DNA from: Pontibacter ummariensis
GTDB taxonomy: Bacteria > Bacteroidota > Bacteroidia > Cytophagales > Hymenobacteraceae
Assembly (NCBI RefSeq): GCF_900188175.1
Contig: NZ_FZOQ01000023.1
Coordinates: 1-64,000, forward strand
DNA: 64,000 nucleotides
Reading direction: 5' to 3'
In this document: positions 18,323-27,332 of the stretch, one piece after another
How the letters are laid out: every line of letters starts with the position of its first letter
Position numbering within the stretch: the first letter of the stretch is position 1
The notes under the pieces: generated by a model
What the model was told of the DNA's origin: nothing
The model's input: the letters and a program-made list of their open reading frames with translations, nothing else
Database searches by the model: none
Position numbers and translations under genes: made by a program

Positions 18323-18366
18323 GAATAAAAAAAAAGCCCGGAATCATCAGGGCTTTTTTTTTATTC
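18323..18366. terminator. Terminator overlapping the stop of the LEA-like lipoprotein
   Basis: Seventeen-base perfect arms (18323-18339, 18350-18366) with nine A and nine T residues in the outer part. The stop codon of the leftward lipoprotein gene (18361) is within the right arm. Confidence 0.85.
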
Positions 18367-18942
18367 TTTGATGTTGATATATGAAGGGAGCTCAAAAGGC
18401 CCCACAGAGGTAAGAATAGTAGGCTTGATCTGCAGCGTCACCTTCGGTCGTTTGGCTTCGTCCTGCTGTAGCAGGGTGGCCAGCCGCAGTAACTTGTTTA
18501 AGTCAGGCTTCCCGTTCTCCTCCGCAAACTTTAACGGCGAGCTTACCGTGATCGTGTTCAGGCCGTCTTTCAATTCCACTGGCTCGGCCACTACGCCACT
18601 CAGCGTTTGCTGGTCGGCCAGCAGCAGTTGCCACTTCAACTGCGACACGGTCATGGTGCGATCTTCGTTCCCCTCGCCCAGGTCCACCTGTAAATTCAGG
18701 GTAGAGGTAGCGCTTAGCTTGTTCTCAGAAAAAGCGCTGAAAAGCAAGGCCGCATCGCTGAAAGAAAAGTCTTGCGGGCTTTTCTTCTTCAACAGGTCCA
18801 CTCCGTTGATCTCTACCTTATCTATACTTTTAAGGCTGTACTCCGCCTCTTTAAACACGTCAATGTCCTCTTTGGTCTTACATGCAAAGCTAAACACCAG
18901 CAGGGCCAGCAGTAAAACGCCATTTCCTAATTTTTTGATCAT
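18361..18942 (-). CDS. LEA2-like lipoprotein, paralogue A
   Basis: A 193-residue lipoprotein (lipobox FSFAC, Cys21). The mature part matches a LEA-2/water-stress-like beta-sandwich pattern: a Lys/Asp-rich lead, DKVEINGVDLL, a NKLSATSTLNLQVD strand, and SQLKWQLLLADQQTLSGV. It is clearly paralogous to the protein at 23036-23626 (shared KWQLL, QGVV/SGVV, EPxEL, LQIKPT/FQIKPT and PxYIxI motifs). In Bacteroidota such proteins are envelope-anchored with unknown role. It starts four bases after the GIN-domain gene, so both are in one operon. Confidence 0.75.
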   Translation of the reverse strand: MIKKLGNGVLLLALLVFSFACKTKEDIDVFKEAEYSLKSIDKVEINGVDLLKKKSPQDFSFSDAALLFSAFSENKLSATSTLNLQVDLGEGNEDRTMTVSQLKWQLLLADQQTLSGVVAEPVELKDGLNTITVSSPLKFAEENGKPDLNKLLRLATLLQQDEAKRPKVTLQIKPTILTSVGPFELPSYINIKE

Positions 18943-18946
18943 GTAT

Positions 18947-19672
18947 CTATGTATTCTTTTCCTTTTTAATCACTTTGCCGGAGCCGGAAATACTCTTGTT
19001 GATGTCCGGGCTACCCCTGTAATACACGCGCCCGCTCCCACTGATGTCGGCCTCTAGCGTATTCCTGACGTCCACCTGAGCCTCCCCGGAGCCGGATATG
19101 TCCACCTCTGCCTCCTGGCTGCTCATATCAAAGGCGTGATGACTGCCAGAACCCGAAATAGATACCCGCTGCTCTCTTGTTGCTCCAGAGGCAGTAATTG
19201 TGCCAGAGCCGCTTACCTCAGAATTGAACCTGTTTACCCCGAGCAGCACTTTTACGTTACCCGAGCCTGAAACGCCCGCATTAAATTCGTCTCCTTCAAA
19301 CACGTCCTTCAGTTCGATGTATCCCGCGCCACCTACTTTTGCTGATTGAAGCTCCGGCACGGTTATGTACACTTCCACGGTCTCATGCTCTTGGAGGCAA
19401 CGACTAAAAGAGATATCCCACACATCCCCCGACACCGCTGTTTCCAGTTCATTCAGTACGTTGGGCTGCCCTTTTACCTTTACCCGCTGCACATCTCCCC
19501 GCTCAACGAAAACCCGGGTACTACCACCCACGCGAACTCCCACAAAGTTTTCCAACTCCAGCGTCCTTGTTTCTACTTCCCCCTCTCCCTTCAGGCACAT
19601 GCCCTGCTCATCGCAGGCGCTTAGCAAAAGTACGGACAGCAGTAGCATTGGCGGCAGTTTCAAGATTTTCAT
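18947..19672 (-). CDS. GIN-domain (DUF2807) lipoprotein
   Basis: A 241-residue lipoprotein (lipobox LLSAC, Cys20) followed by a head-GIN/DUF2807 domain predicted to form a right-handed beta-helix. Six SGSG turns recur about every 20 residues in the second half (VSGSGNV, VSGSGTI, ISGSGSH, ISGSGEA, ISGSGRV, ISGSGKV), each a helix rung corner. Such proteins are common in Bacteroidota and bind unknown ligands at the cell surface. It is the first gene of a two-gene operon with LEA2-like paralogue A. Confidence 0.88.
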   Translation of the reverse strand: MKILKLPPMLLLSVLLLSACDEQGMCLKGEGEVETRTLELENFVGVRVGGSTRVFVERGDVQRVKVKGQPNVLNELETAVSGDVWDISFSRCLQEHETVEVYITVPELQSAKVGGAGYIELKDVFEGDEFNAGVSGSGNVKVLLGVNRFNSEVSGSGTITASGATREQRVSISGSGSHHAFDMSSQEAEVDISGSGEAQVDVRNTLEADISGSGRVYYRGSPDINKSISGSGKVIKKEKNT

Positions 19673-19738
19673 GTTTGTGTTTTAGATAGATAAACCTGTT
19701 TACACAGCAAGTTATTAAAAGCAGTGCAATTTGCTACA

Positions 19739-19782
19739 AAAACAGGGGCCGCATCCTTTATGATGGATGTGGCCCCTGTTTT
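19739..19782. terminator. Terminator of the M48-like peptidase gene
   Basis: Eighteen-base arms (19739-19756, 19765-19782) with one G-T wobble, flanked by A and T runs; 20 bases past the stop of the leftward gene. Confidence 0.8.
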
Positions 19783-19802
19783 ATCTTCTATTACCGAAAC
19801 TC

Positions 19803-20702
19803 TTAAGTAGACAAATGCCCTACGCGCTGCCCCTCTTCGTTTACCAACACGCCCTCTTCAGAAATAAACACAGGCTTCAGGTACTCACTTTTAAAGTAGT
19901 AAGGAAAATCAGGATTATTTGTACGGGCAAGCTTGCCGATAACTTTATACCCATTGGCCGTCACATGCACCAAGTTCAGGTTATTCGTAACAAAAAACTG
20001 CTCCTGTGGTGCTTTAGTAAACTTAACACGGGTTAGTACATAGCGGCTATCTACGGCCGATGTCCGTAGCACAGACCCTGTCGTGTTTCGCTGCGAAGGC
20101 TTGCTCACAATAGCCCGCTCGTCTGGCTGGGGTGCTTTGGCAATCATCTTAAGCTGATCATCGGCACTATGCCACCCCTTGCTAATAGCGGCTAAACGGT
20201 AACTTCTGCCCGGGTGTGTGCGGGAAGTATGGTCCTCCGACAGCAGGTCAATGGCAGCCTGTGCCTCGGCCATGCTGGCTCCCATCTTGCGTAGCACGAA
20301 ACCAGAGAACTCATCCGCCTCCAACTCATCAGCCGGGTTACTGCCGCTTCTGCTCAGCGTATGGCCATTCAGGTGGTGCCCGATCTCATGCGCCAGTATG
20401 CTTACGCCAGCCCAATCGGTATGCACGGCATTGTTGATTTCAGACAGGAAACGCTCGCTGTACAGGATGTAACGCTTACCATTGTAAATAACAGCCACCG
20501 CGTTGTCAATATCCGCTGCCCGTAGTTCGAAGCGCGGCTTTAGCCCCACTACGTTAATAATTTCCTGCACGATATCCCGTGCACCATCCGTTGCTGTTTC
20601 TTTTTGAGCTGGAGCTGTTTCAGTTGCAGCCTGGGCCACCTGACCCAGCACAGGAGCCAGTAACAGACCCAAGGCAAACAGTATTTTCTTTGCGTGTAGC
20701 AT
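19803..20702 (-). CDS. M48-like zinc metalloprotease, exported
   Basis: From the ATG at 20702 it is 299 residues with a signal peptide (LLLAPVLGQVAQA). The zinc site is intact: HEIGH (H105, E106, H109) and ELEAD (third ligand likely E126). A region preceding it (VAVIYNGKRYILYSERFLSEI) resembles the M48 substrate-binding part. The C-terminal 120 residues are a beta-rich extension without catalytic motifs. It likely acts in periplasmic protein quality control, inferred from M48/BepA-type families. It is a lone gene. Confidence 0.8.
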   Translation of the reverse strand: MLHAKKILFALGLLLAPVLGQVAQAATETAPAQKETATDGARDIVQEIINVVGLKPRFELRAADIDNAVAVIYNGKRYILYSERFLSEINNAVHTDWAGVSILAHEIGHHLNGHTLSRSGSNPADELEADEFSGFVLRKMGASMAEAQAAIDLLSEDHTSRTHPGRSYRLAAISKGWHSADDQLKMIAKAPQPDERAIVSKPSQRNTTGSVLRTSAVDSRYVLTRVKFTKAPQEQFFVTNNLNLVHVTANGYKVIGKLARTNNPDFPYYFKSEYLKPVFISEEGVLVNEEGQRVGHLST

Positions 20703-21062
20703 AGGTATAAGTTCTTTGAAGTGGAGTGCTGTATATTCAGAACGGAAAAAGGACAGCAACTGGTATAGGAGCAAGTATTTTGCCAGAAACAGAAGAAAGA
20801 AGAGAAACAGTAAAAAGGGTAGCTTTTAAGGGATGTCCCACCATAGTTCTTGTTTCCTTCTTTGCATCAACTCCCTTTTGCTTTCGTAAGCTTTCAAGTT
20901 GCATCCAAATAGATCGCGCAGTAGTAACAGATCTTGCTGTAAAATACCGTTGCCTTATTCCGTCTTTAAGCTTCGTGAACACAGGGCCTGTAGGCTCAGT
21001 TCCAACCTCTGTACTTCTGTTTTCCTCTCAAAGTCTTATCTTAGCCCTTAAAACCTTTCGCT
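20703..21062. other. Divergent intergenic region
   Basis: About 360 bases between the M48-like gene (leftward) and the symporter gene (rightward). A TATCTTAG close to the -7 consensus lies near 21040. Open frames here look like chance (biased Ser/Phe-rich) and I see no repeat or RNA gene. Confidence 0.4.
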
Positions 21063-22469
21063 ATGCTGATACTCTTTGTGCTGCTTTACCTGCTCCTGAA
21101 CATCGGGGTGGGCGTTTGGGCATCGAGACGGGTACATAACACAACGGACTTTCTGCTGGCAGGCCGCCAACTACCCTTTTACATTTCCACGGCAGTGGTG
21201 TTTGCGACCTGGTTTGGCTCCGAAACCTTGCTGGGCGCCTCGTCGGAGTTTGCCGCCCATGGCCTGCTTGGCGTGATAGAAGATCCCTTCGGGGCTGCGC
21301 TGTGCCTGGTACTGGTCGGCCTGTTCTTCTCCAAAAAGCTCTACCGCATGAACCTGCTGACCATGGGCGACTATTACCGCGTCCGCTACAACCGGACAAC
21401 CGAACAAATAGCAGCCTTCTTTATGATCATCTCCTATTTCGGATGGATAGCCGCTCAGATGGTCGCCCTGGGCATCGTAATGAATCAGGTATTCGGCATT
21501 TCCACACCAGCAGGTATCTGCATCGGGAGCTTTATAGTGGTAGGCTATACTTTCCTGGGCGGGATGTGGTCTGTATCGGTTACAGACTTTGTACAGACAG
21601 TCATGATCATCGGCGGGCTGATTTTTATCTCCTGGGAGCTGATACAGGAAGCACCCTTGCATCGGGTGACAGCCACATTACCTGCTGATTTCTTTCGGTT
21701 TGTACCAGAGCAACGGAACAGCGTGAGCTGGCTGAACTACTTTGCTCTCTGGATCACGATCGGGCTCGGCTCTATCCCCCAGCAGGACGTTTTTCAGCGG
21801 GTGATGTCCGCAAAGTCGGAGGGGATAGCAGTGGCTGCATCTATTGGAGCTGGCTTCCTGTACCTGACCGTAGCTTTTATGCCCCTGATGCTGGCCCTGT
21901 ACGCCAAACTGTTATACCCGGAGCTGATGCAGGAAGACGCCCAGTTGCTGGTGCCGGGCCTTATCCTCCGCTCCTCCTCTCTTGTGGTGCAAGTGCTCTT
22001 TTTCGGTGCCCTGATCTCGGCAATTATCAGCACGGCAAGTGGCGGTATACTGGCCCCTGCCTCCATCCTGAGCGAAAACATGCTGCGCCCACTTCTAAAG
22101 AACCTGGATGATGACAAGTTACTACTCCTGTCGCGCATCAGCGTTTTAGTAGTAGCCGCAGTCTCTTTAGGAATGGCCCTGACGCAAAGCAACATTTATG
22201 AACTGGTGAGCGAATCGTCTGCTCTGAGCCTGGTGAGCCTTTTTGTACCACTCGTAGCCGGTATGTTCTGGCGCAAAACCAACGCAGCCGGGGCCGTAGC
22301 ATCTATGTTGTTAGGCATGGGCGTGTGGCTGTTGGCACTTTACCAGGAAACGGAGATAAACCCGATGCTCTACGGCCTGGCAGGCAGCATTGCGGGGCTG
22401 TTTCTGGGACAGCCCATGGGCAGAAAGGTTGAACAGGGAAAAGAACTGGAGCATCACCATATATCATAG
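21063..22469 (+). CDS. Sodium:solute symporter (SSS family)
   Basis: A 468-residue transporter with about 13 membrane segments. The SSS hallmarks are visible: TTDFLLAGRQLPF in the first loop, GFYDYRVRY-like NLLTMGDYYRVRYN, and a GSIPQQDVFQRVMSAKS stretch. It would import a solute with sodium at the inner membrane; the substrate is not readable, though the pattern fits the proline/pantothenate/unknown-solute group. It is followed by a short gene on the same strand. Confidence 0.9.
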   Translation: MLILFVLLYLLLNIGVGVWASRRVHNTTDFLLAGRQLPFYISTAVVFATWFGSETLLGASSEFAAHGLLGVIEDPFGAALCLVLVGLFFSKKLYRMNLLTMGDYYRVRYNRTTEQIAAFFMIISYFGWIAAQMVALGIVMNQVFGISTPAGICIGSFIVVGYTFLGGMWSVSVTDFVQTVMIIGGLIFISWELIQEAPLHRVTATLPADFFRFVPEQRNSVSWLNYFALWITIGLGSIPQQDVFQRVMSAKSEGIAVAASIGAGFLYLTVAFMPLMLALYAKLLYPELMQEDAQLLVPGLILRSSSLVVQVLFFGALISAIISTASGGILAPASILSENMLRPLLKNLDDDKLLLLSRISVLVVAAVSLGMALTQSNIYELVSESSALSLVSLFVPLVAGMFWRKTNAAGAVASMLLGMGVWLLALYQETEINPMLYGLAGSIAGLFLGQPMGRKVEQGKELEHHHIS

Positions 22470-22548
22470 CCTGGCTCATGCACCCGCACAGGTTTGCCTC
22501 TGTTCTTTTTATACCATACCTTGCAACAAGTACTTTTTAACAGGTTGT

Positions 22549-23013
22549 ATGCCCTTATCAGGTTTAAGGCAGGACATTATTTATAGCACACCGGAATTAC
22601 TTGTATGCGTGTATCCTTCGCTGCAACTGTTGGTAATACAGGCCAATGGCTTTGTACCTTCGGCTGTCTACCGGGAAGGACTCACCCGTGCCACCGACAC
22701 AGCCATAGAACAGAGGCTATTGTACTGGCTGGTGAATAACAAAGCAGGAGGCATTATTACGCCAGCCGATCAGATATGGGCAAACGAAGAGCACGCCCCG
22801 TACTTAGGGTCCCACTCCTGCATCAGAAAGATGGCCTTTATCGAACCTGGAGATCTGCACAGCAAGCTGATCCTGGAAGACATGATGGACAAGGCACGGG
22901 ATATTTACCCCTTCGCGATGCAGTTCTTCGAAGAAGTGCAGGATGCACTAGAATGGTTTACCGATACCTCCAGCATTAGCTTTCACCAGCACTTCTCGAC
23001 AGGCTTCCATTGA
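22549..23013 (+). CDS. STAS/SpoIIAA-like hypothetical protein
   Basis: Starting at the ATG at 22549 gives 154 residues; the open frame continues upstream into the symporter gene but that part is not protein-like. The central part (LLVCVYPSLQLLVIQANGFVPSAVYREG, then LLYWLVNNKAGGIITPADQIW) has the alternating strand-helix pattern of small STAS/SEC14-like Bacteroidota proteins. No catalytic motif is seen. The assignment is by overall pattern only and modest. Confidence 0.6.
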   Translation: MPLSGLRQDIIYSTPELLVCVYPSLQLLVIQANGFVPSAVYREGLTRATDTAIEQRLLYWLVNNKAGGIITPADQIWANEEHAPYLGSHSCIRKMAFIEPGDLHSKLILEDMMDKARDIYPFAMQFFEEVQDALEWFTDTSSISFHQHFSTGFH

Positions 23014-23035
23014 TGCGCCTGCACTTTTTAGCTCC

Positions 23036-23626
23036 TTACCCTGGTGCCCCTACCTTAATATAAGCCGGTACCTCCAGGTCCCCTATGGGCATTTCTACCG
23101 TCGGCTTAATCTGGAAGGTTAGGTTCTGGCGCAGGTCTTTCTTCTTGGCAAGCAGCGTCATCAGCTTCGATAAACCTTCGTAGTTGCGCAGCCCCTCCTC
23201 CTCTACCATTGTGACGGTTGTCTGCAAGGGCAGCTTGTTAAGCCCCTGGTGCAGTTCCATCGGTTCTTCCACCACACCCTGCAGGGTGGCCTTGCCATCC
23301 ACCAGTAACTGCCATTTCATTTGGCTAATGGTCATCTGATGTGCTGTTTCTGGCTCTGGCATGTGTACTTGCAAGTACAGTGTGGAGCTGGCTTCAAGCG
23401 TATTATTAGAGACAGAGGCGAGCAGGCTGTCCCCCTCACTGGTCGTAAAGTCCTCAGGGCCGCGCTTCTGCATCACATCGATGCCGTTCAACTCCAGGTC
23501 ATGCACCTCCTGTAGGCTGTACTTCGCCTCGGAAAAGGCTTTCAAGTCACTGACCTGCCTGCACCCCACACCCGTTAGAAATACGGCTAGCAACAAGGCC
23601 AGGCCGATCTTGCTACGCTTCATCAT
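23036..23626 (-). CDS. LEA2-like lipoprotein, paralogue B
   Basis: From the ATG at 23626 (purine-rich GGAAGAAGG upstream) it is 196 residues; in-frame ATGs at 23647 and 23623 are possible. The lipobox is TGVGC. It is paralogous to 18361-18942 over its whole length: FSEAKYSL/FKEAEYSL, ELNGIDVM/EINGVDLL, SQMKWQLLVDG/SQLKWQLLLAD, FQIKPT/LQIKPT and PAYIKV/PSYINI. The two lie 4.1 kb apart on the same strand with unrelated genes between, so the duplication is old or dispersed. Function unknown. Confidence 0.75.
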   Translation of the reverse strand: MMKRSKIGLALLLAVFLTGVGCRQVSDLKAFSEAKYSLQEVHDLELNGIDVMQKRGPEDFTTSEGDSLLASVSNNTLEASSTLYLQVHMPEPETAHQMTISQMKWQLLVDGKATLQGVVEEPMELHQGLNKLPLQTTVTMVEEEGLRNYEGLSKLMTLLAKKKDLRQNLTFQIKPTVEMPIGDLEVPAYIKVGAPG

Positions 23627-23702
23627 GCACCTTCTTCCTTCTGTCATGTTACGCTCTCCATGCAAAATACACACCAGCTGTTGTGGTTAAGCGAACAAAA
23701 GT

Positions 23703-23734
23703 AAAAAGGGGAGCTAGCCCTAGTTCCCCTTTTT
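23703..23734. terminator. Terminator of the alcohol dehydrogenase gene
   Basis: Fourteen-base arms with a single G-T pair and flanking A and T runs, 29 bases past the stop of the leftward dehydrogenase gene. Confidence 0.8.
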
Positions 23735-23763
23735 ATTAAGCTGTAAAATATCGGCGTAACCCC

Positions 23764-24933
23764 TTAGGGCGTAAACACGACCCGCATGCAGTTATCGGTC
23801 TTCTTCTTAAACATCTGGTAACCTTCCGGCCCCTGGTCCAGGGTCCACTTGTGTGTGAGGATATAGGAAGGGTCTACTTTCCCCTGTGCTACTATGTCGA
23901 GCAGTTCCGGAATGTAGCGCTGCCCGTGCTGTTGTCCCATCCGGAAGGTGAGTGCCTTGTTCATGGCCGGGCCCATCGGAAACTTGTCCAGCAGCCCCCC
24001 ATACACGCCCACAATGGATAGCGTGCCTCCTTTGCGGCAAGCCATGATCGCCTGGCGCAGCACAGCTGGCCGGCCTGTCTCGATCCGAAGTGTTTGCTTT
24101 ACTTTATCATAGTACTCTTCCACACCTGTGGTATGTGCCTCCAGCCCTACAGCGTCTATGCAACGGTCTGGGCCGCGCCCTCCGGTCATCTCTTTCAAGG
24201 CTTCCAGAACATCGACCTTTTCATAGTTCAAAACCTCTGCTTTGCCTTGCTCTTTGGCTGTTTGCAGCCTGTCTTCGAAGCGGTCTATCGCGATCACACG
24301 GCCGGCACCTAACAGGTAAGCACTGCGGATCGCCATCTGGCCCACACCACCACAACCCCAAACGGCCACCGTGTCGCCGGGCTCTATGCCACACATGTCC
24401 GCTGCCATGAACCCTGTTGGGAAGGCATCGCTCACAAATACCAGCGATTCATCCGGCAGGCCCTCTGGCACTTTAAAGGCACCCTGATCGGCAAAAGGTA
24501 CCCGTATGTACTCGGCATGGCTGCCGGCATAACCGCCAAAGGCATGGGAGTAACCGAAAATACCAGCCGTAGCATAACCGAAAGCCTTATCCAGGTATTC
24601 CGGCTTTGTGTTAGAGTTATCGCAGAGCGACCAATCGTTATCGAGGCAGTGCGCACAGCCGCCGCACCCAATAATGGAGCAAACGACGACCCTGTCGCCT
24701 TTTTTAAACTTCTTCACGCCAGACCCTGTCTCTACAACCTCACCTATAAACTCATGCCCGATAATATCACCGGCTTTCATGGTAGGCACATAGCCATCCA
24801 GCAGGTGTAGGTCCGAGCCGCAGACAGAGGACATGGTTACCCGCACAATGGCGTCTTTCGGGTTCAGGATCGAGGGGTCAGGGACCCGCTCCACGCGCAA
24901 GTCATTGACCCCATTCCAGCATAATGCTTTCAT
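23764..24933 (-). CDS. Zinc-dependent alcohol dehydrogenase (formaldehyde dehydrogenase-like)
   Basis: A 389-residue MDR enzyme. The catalytic zinc ligands are C38, H60 and E61, and the structural zinc lobe is C90, C93, C96 and C104. The NAD site is a WGCGGVGQMAI glycine-rich loop. An inserted GRGPDRCIDAVGLEAHTTGV loop and length place it near the glutathione-independent formaldehyde dehydrogenase group. Substrate is inferred, not seen. It lies 46 bases downstream of the SRPBCC gene on the same strand, probably in one operon. Confidence 0.85.
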   Translation of the reverse strand: MKALCWNGVNDLRVERVPDPSILNPKDAIVRVTMSSVCGSDLHLLDGYVPTMKAGDIIGHEFIGEVVETGSGVKKFKKGDRVVVCSIIGCGGCAHCLDNDWSLCDNSNTKPEYLDKAFGYATAGIFGYSHAFGGYAGSHAEYIRVPFADQGAFKVPEGLPDESLVFVSDAFPTGFMAADMCGIEPGDTVAVWGCGGVGQMAIRSAYLLGAGRVIAIDRFEDRLQTAKEQGKAEVLNYEKVDVLEALKEMTGGRGPDRCIDAVGLEAHTTGVEEYYDKVKQTLRIETGRPAVLRQAIMACRKGGTLSIVGVYGGLLDKFPMGPAMNKALTFRMGQQHGQRYIPELLDIVAQGKVDPSYILTHKWTLDQGPEGYQMFKKKTDNCMRVVFTP

Positions 24934-24979
24934 AATTTGTTTTCATTTTGTGTAGGAACAAAGAAAAAGACAGCCGGCT

Positions 24980-25735
24980 TTAACGCCGTCCGGAGGGTTG
25001 CCCCTCTATGGTGGGTACCTCCCCGGTTTCCAAAAGTTGTTTGAAGGCGTGTAAGTCCTGCTTTACCATCTGCTCAAAGGCTGGGTTCAGCAGCTTGGCC
25101 ACGCCACCTCCTACATCTCCTGCAGGCGGACGATACGAAATAGTAGCCTGCACCACGGTACCTCTTTCCCCAATGGCATCCACAAAAGCTACTTCGCCGG
25201 CGTTATCAATGTCTGAGCCGGGTAAAGACCGCCAGGCTAGCAGAGTATCTGTTTCCTCCTTCACTAAATCTGCGTCCCATTCCACAACGCCCACCCCCTT
25301 CGGCAACTTGGCTACCCAGTGCGAGCGCTTCGGCCCCAATTGCTGTACATCCTTTAGATGGCTCATAAACCTGGGCAGGTTTTCCAACTGGCGCCAGAAC
25401 GCGTACACTTCCGCCCGAGGGCGGTTAATGGTGAGGCTGCTGGTGATCTCAATCGCCACGTCCTCTTTCCCCGCCGTGTTGCGACCAGTGGCATCGTTAA
25501 TTGGGCAGTACCCTGTCACCCCTCTAAAGATGAGCGACCCACCGGCCAGCGCCAGGGCAACGCCAACTTTGTCGGACCGGCGCATGCCATAATATACCAT
25601 CAAGGCACCTCCTATTGTGGAGGCCATGCGTTCTTTTGTCCCTACATTAATCCGGCTGGACCCGGTAGATGGGGGAGAGATGCGCGCTGTGCGCAGAATC
25701 TCGGACAGTCTAGAATCGTAAGTATCCATAGTCAA
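24980..25735 (-). CDS. SRPBCC-domain protein with N-terminal membrane segment
   Basis: A 251-residue protein. Residues about 35-80 hold two hydrophobic stretches around a YgaP-like DUF2892 pattern (GALMVYYGMRRSDKVG, LALAGGSLIFRGVTGYCPI). The rest is a START/SRPBCC (polyketide cyclase-like) fold: INRPRAEVYAFWRQLENLPRFMSHLK at its start and AWRSLPGSDIDNAGEVAF later. Such domains bind hydrophobic ligands. The pairing with the downstream dehydrogenase suggests a stress or aldehyde-handling unit, but that is inference. Confidence 0.78.
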   Translation of the reverse strand: MTMDTYDSRLSEILRTARISPPSTGSSRINVGTKERMASTIGGALMVYYGMRRSDKVGVALALAGGSLIFRGVTGYCPINDATGRNTAGKEDVAIEITSSLTINRPRAEVYAFWRQLENLPRFMSHLKDVQQLGPKRSHWVAKLPKGVGVVEWDADLVKEETDTLLAWRSLPGSDIDNAGEVAFVDAIGERGTVVQATISYRPPAGDVGGGVAKLLNPAFEQMVKQDLHAFKQLLETGEVPTIEGQPSGRR

Positions 25736-25915
25736 AAATTTATTCTTGGATACGGTGCTTTTAACACATGCCGTTGCTACTGTGCCTATTTATATTGGTA
25801 AGCCTACTTAATAATAACGCAAAAAGGCAGCTCCCACTAGTGCAGAAGCCATCCTCGCTTTCTCTTTTGCAGACAACGCTATAGCCGGGGAGGAGAGGTA
25901 AACCCCTCAGAACAG

Positions 25916-27079
25916 TTAATTTACCTGCCGCTGCAGCCGGTATATTTTGCCTCCTCTGCCATAGCGCAAAAGCAACAGCTCGTTGTGCTGGTCCTGCCCG
26001 AAGGAAGAGACAGGAAAACCGGTGGTTAGCAGCAAAGTATTGGCTGCTTTTGTACCGTCCTCGTTCAGCGTTAAGGCCCAGACCTTGCCGCTGGCATAGT
26101 CGGCATAGATATACTTGCCCTGCAGTTCTGGTATGGCCTTCCCCCGGTACACAAAGCCCCCTGTTACCGAGACACCATCCGCATGGGTGTACTCATGCAC
26201 GGGTTGAATCAGGCCGGTTTGGTCACAATTAGAGGAAGGGTTATAGCAGTCAGAGCCCTCCATGATGCGCCAACCATAATTTCCCCCCTTCTCAATAATG
26301 TCGATTTCCTCCAGCTTGTTTTGCCCTACATCCGCTGCCCACAAGCGGCCTGTTTCCTTATCAAAAGAGATCTTCCAGGGGTTGCGCAGTCCATAAGCAT
26401 AGATTTCCTCGCGGTACCCCTGTTGGTTATTAGCAAAAGGATTATCAGCGGGGATACCGTACGGCCGAGTACCGAAGGTGGTATTCACGTCGATGCGGAG
26501 AATCTTACCGAGCAGGCTCTTCCTGTCCTGAGCGTTGTTCTGCGGATCGCCGCCACTGCCACCATCCCCAACTGCAATATATAAATAGCCATCAGGGCCA
26601 AAAGTTATTTTACCTCCGTTGTGATTACGATACGGCTGCCGGTACGTCAGCAGCACCTCTTCGCTGTTCGGATCAACCTTCCCCCTATTGCCAGGTGTTT
26701 CCTTGAACTGGGAGATCCTGGTCTGGAGAGGATTGTCAGTCGTGTAGTTGACGTAAAAGTAGCCGTTATTTTCGTAGTCGGGGTGGAAAGCCAGGCCCAG
26801 CAATCCCATCTCCCCACCAGCCTCTACTCTGTCCGAAATATCGAGGAACAGGTTGGGCCTGGCGGTTTTATCAGCACTCTCAGAGAGCCAGAAGATTTTC
26901 CCCTGCTGATCGAGTACATACAGACGGCCTGTCCCCTCTTTCATCCAAACAGCCTCTACCGGCCGGTCGAACCCGAGGTTTGAATAGGCTTCCTTTAACT
27001 CGTATTGGGCATCAGCTGTTCCTGCACATCCCATCAATAATAACATGGCCAGAAGTTGGGGTAAGTAATGTAACCGCAT
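25916..27079 (-). CDS. PQQ-dependent sugar dehydrogenase-like lipoprotein
   Basis: A 387-residue protein with a lipobox (LLMGC, Cys18) and a six-bladed propeller of the soluble glucose/sorbosone dehydrogenase (GSDH) family: MGLLGLAFHPDY, NHNGGKITFGPDGYLYIAVGDGG, and ENPWKISF-like RNPWKISFD. These hold the PQQ- and calcium-binding residues. It would oxidise an aldose in the periplasm if PQQ is available; no PQQ synthesis gene is in the window. It lies alone. Confidence 0.88.
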   Translation of the reverse strand: MRLHYLPQLLAMLLLMGCAGTADAQYELKEAYSNLGFDRPVEAVWMKEGTGRLYVLDQQGKIFWLSESADKTARPNLFLDISDRVEAGGEMGLLGLAFHPDYENNGYFYVNYTTDNPLQTRISQFKETPGNRGKVDPNSEEVLLTYRQPYRNHNGGKITFGPDGYLYIAVGDGGSGGDPQNNAQDRKSLLGKILRIDVNTTFGTRPYGIPADNPFANNQQGYREEIYAYGLRNPWKISFDKETGRLWAADVGQNKLEEIDIIEKGGNYGWRIMEGSDCYNPSSNCDQTGLIQPVHEYTHADGVSVTGGFVYRGKAIPELQGKYIYADYASGKVWALTLNEDGTKAANTLLLTTGFPVSSFGQDQHNELLLLRYGRGGKIYRLQRQVN

Positions 27080-27332
27080 AGAGATAAGAAGTTAATTTTC
27101 AGATAGTAAGTACTAGCAACTCATACGATGCGTTACAGACAAAAGCCAAAGGAAGTATCATGAATAGATGTAGCCACCGAAGCACGGAGATTCCGGCTTT
27201 AAAGCCTAAGTATTTCAGAACCAAACCCTAGTACCCGTTTCTCTCTGAGAAGCAGGAAGCCTTGCGCTACCTGCCTTAAACTGTTAATTCGAAATCTAAC
27301 CTAACCTTTAATTTCCCAATAAGCACCCTTTT

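Noticed and set aside
20726..21139. 137-codon open frame over the region upstream of the symporter
   Set aside because: Overlaps the symporter start, low-quality composition and no motif.
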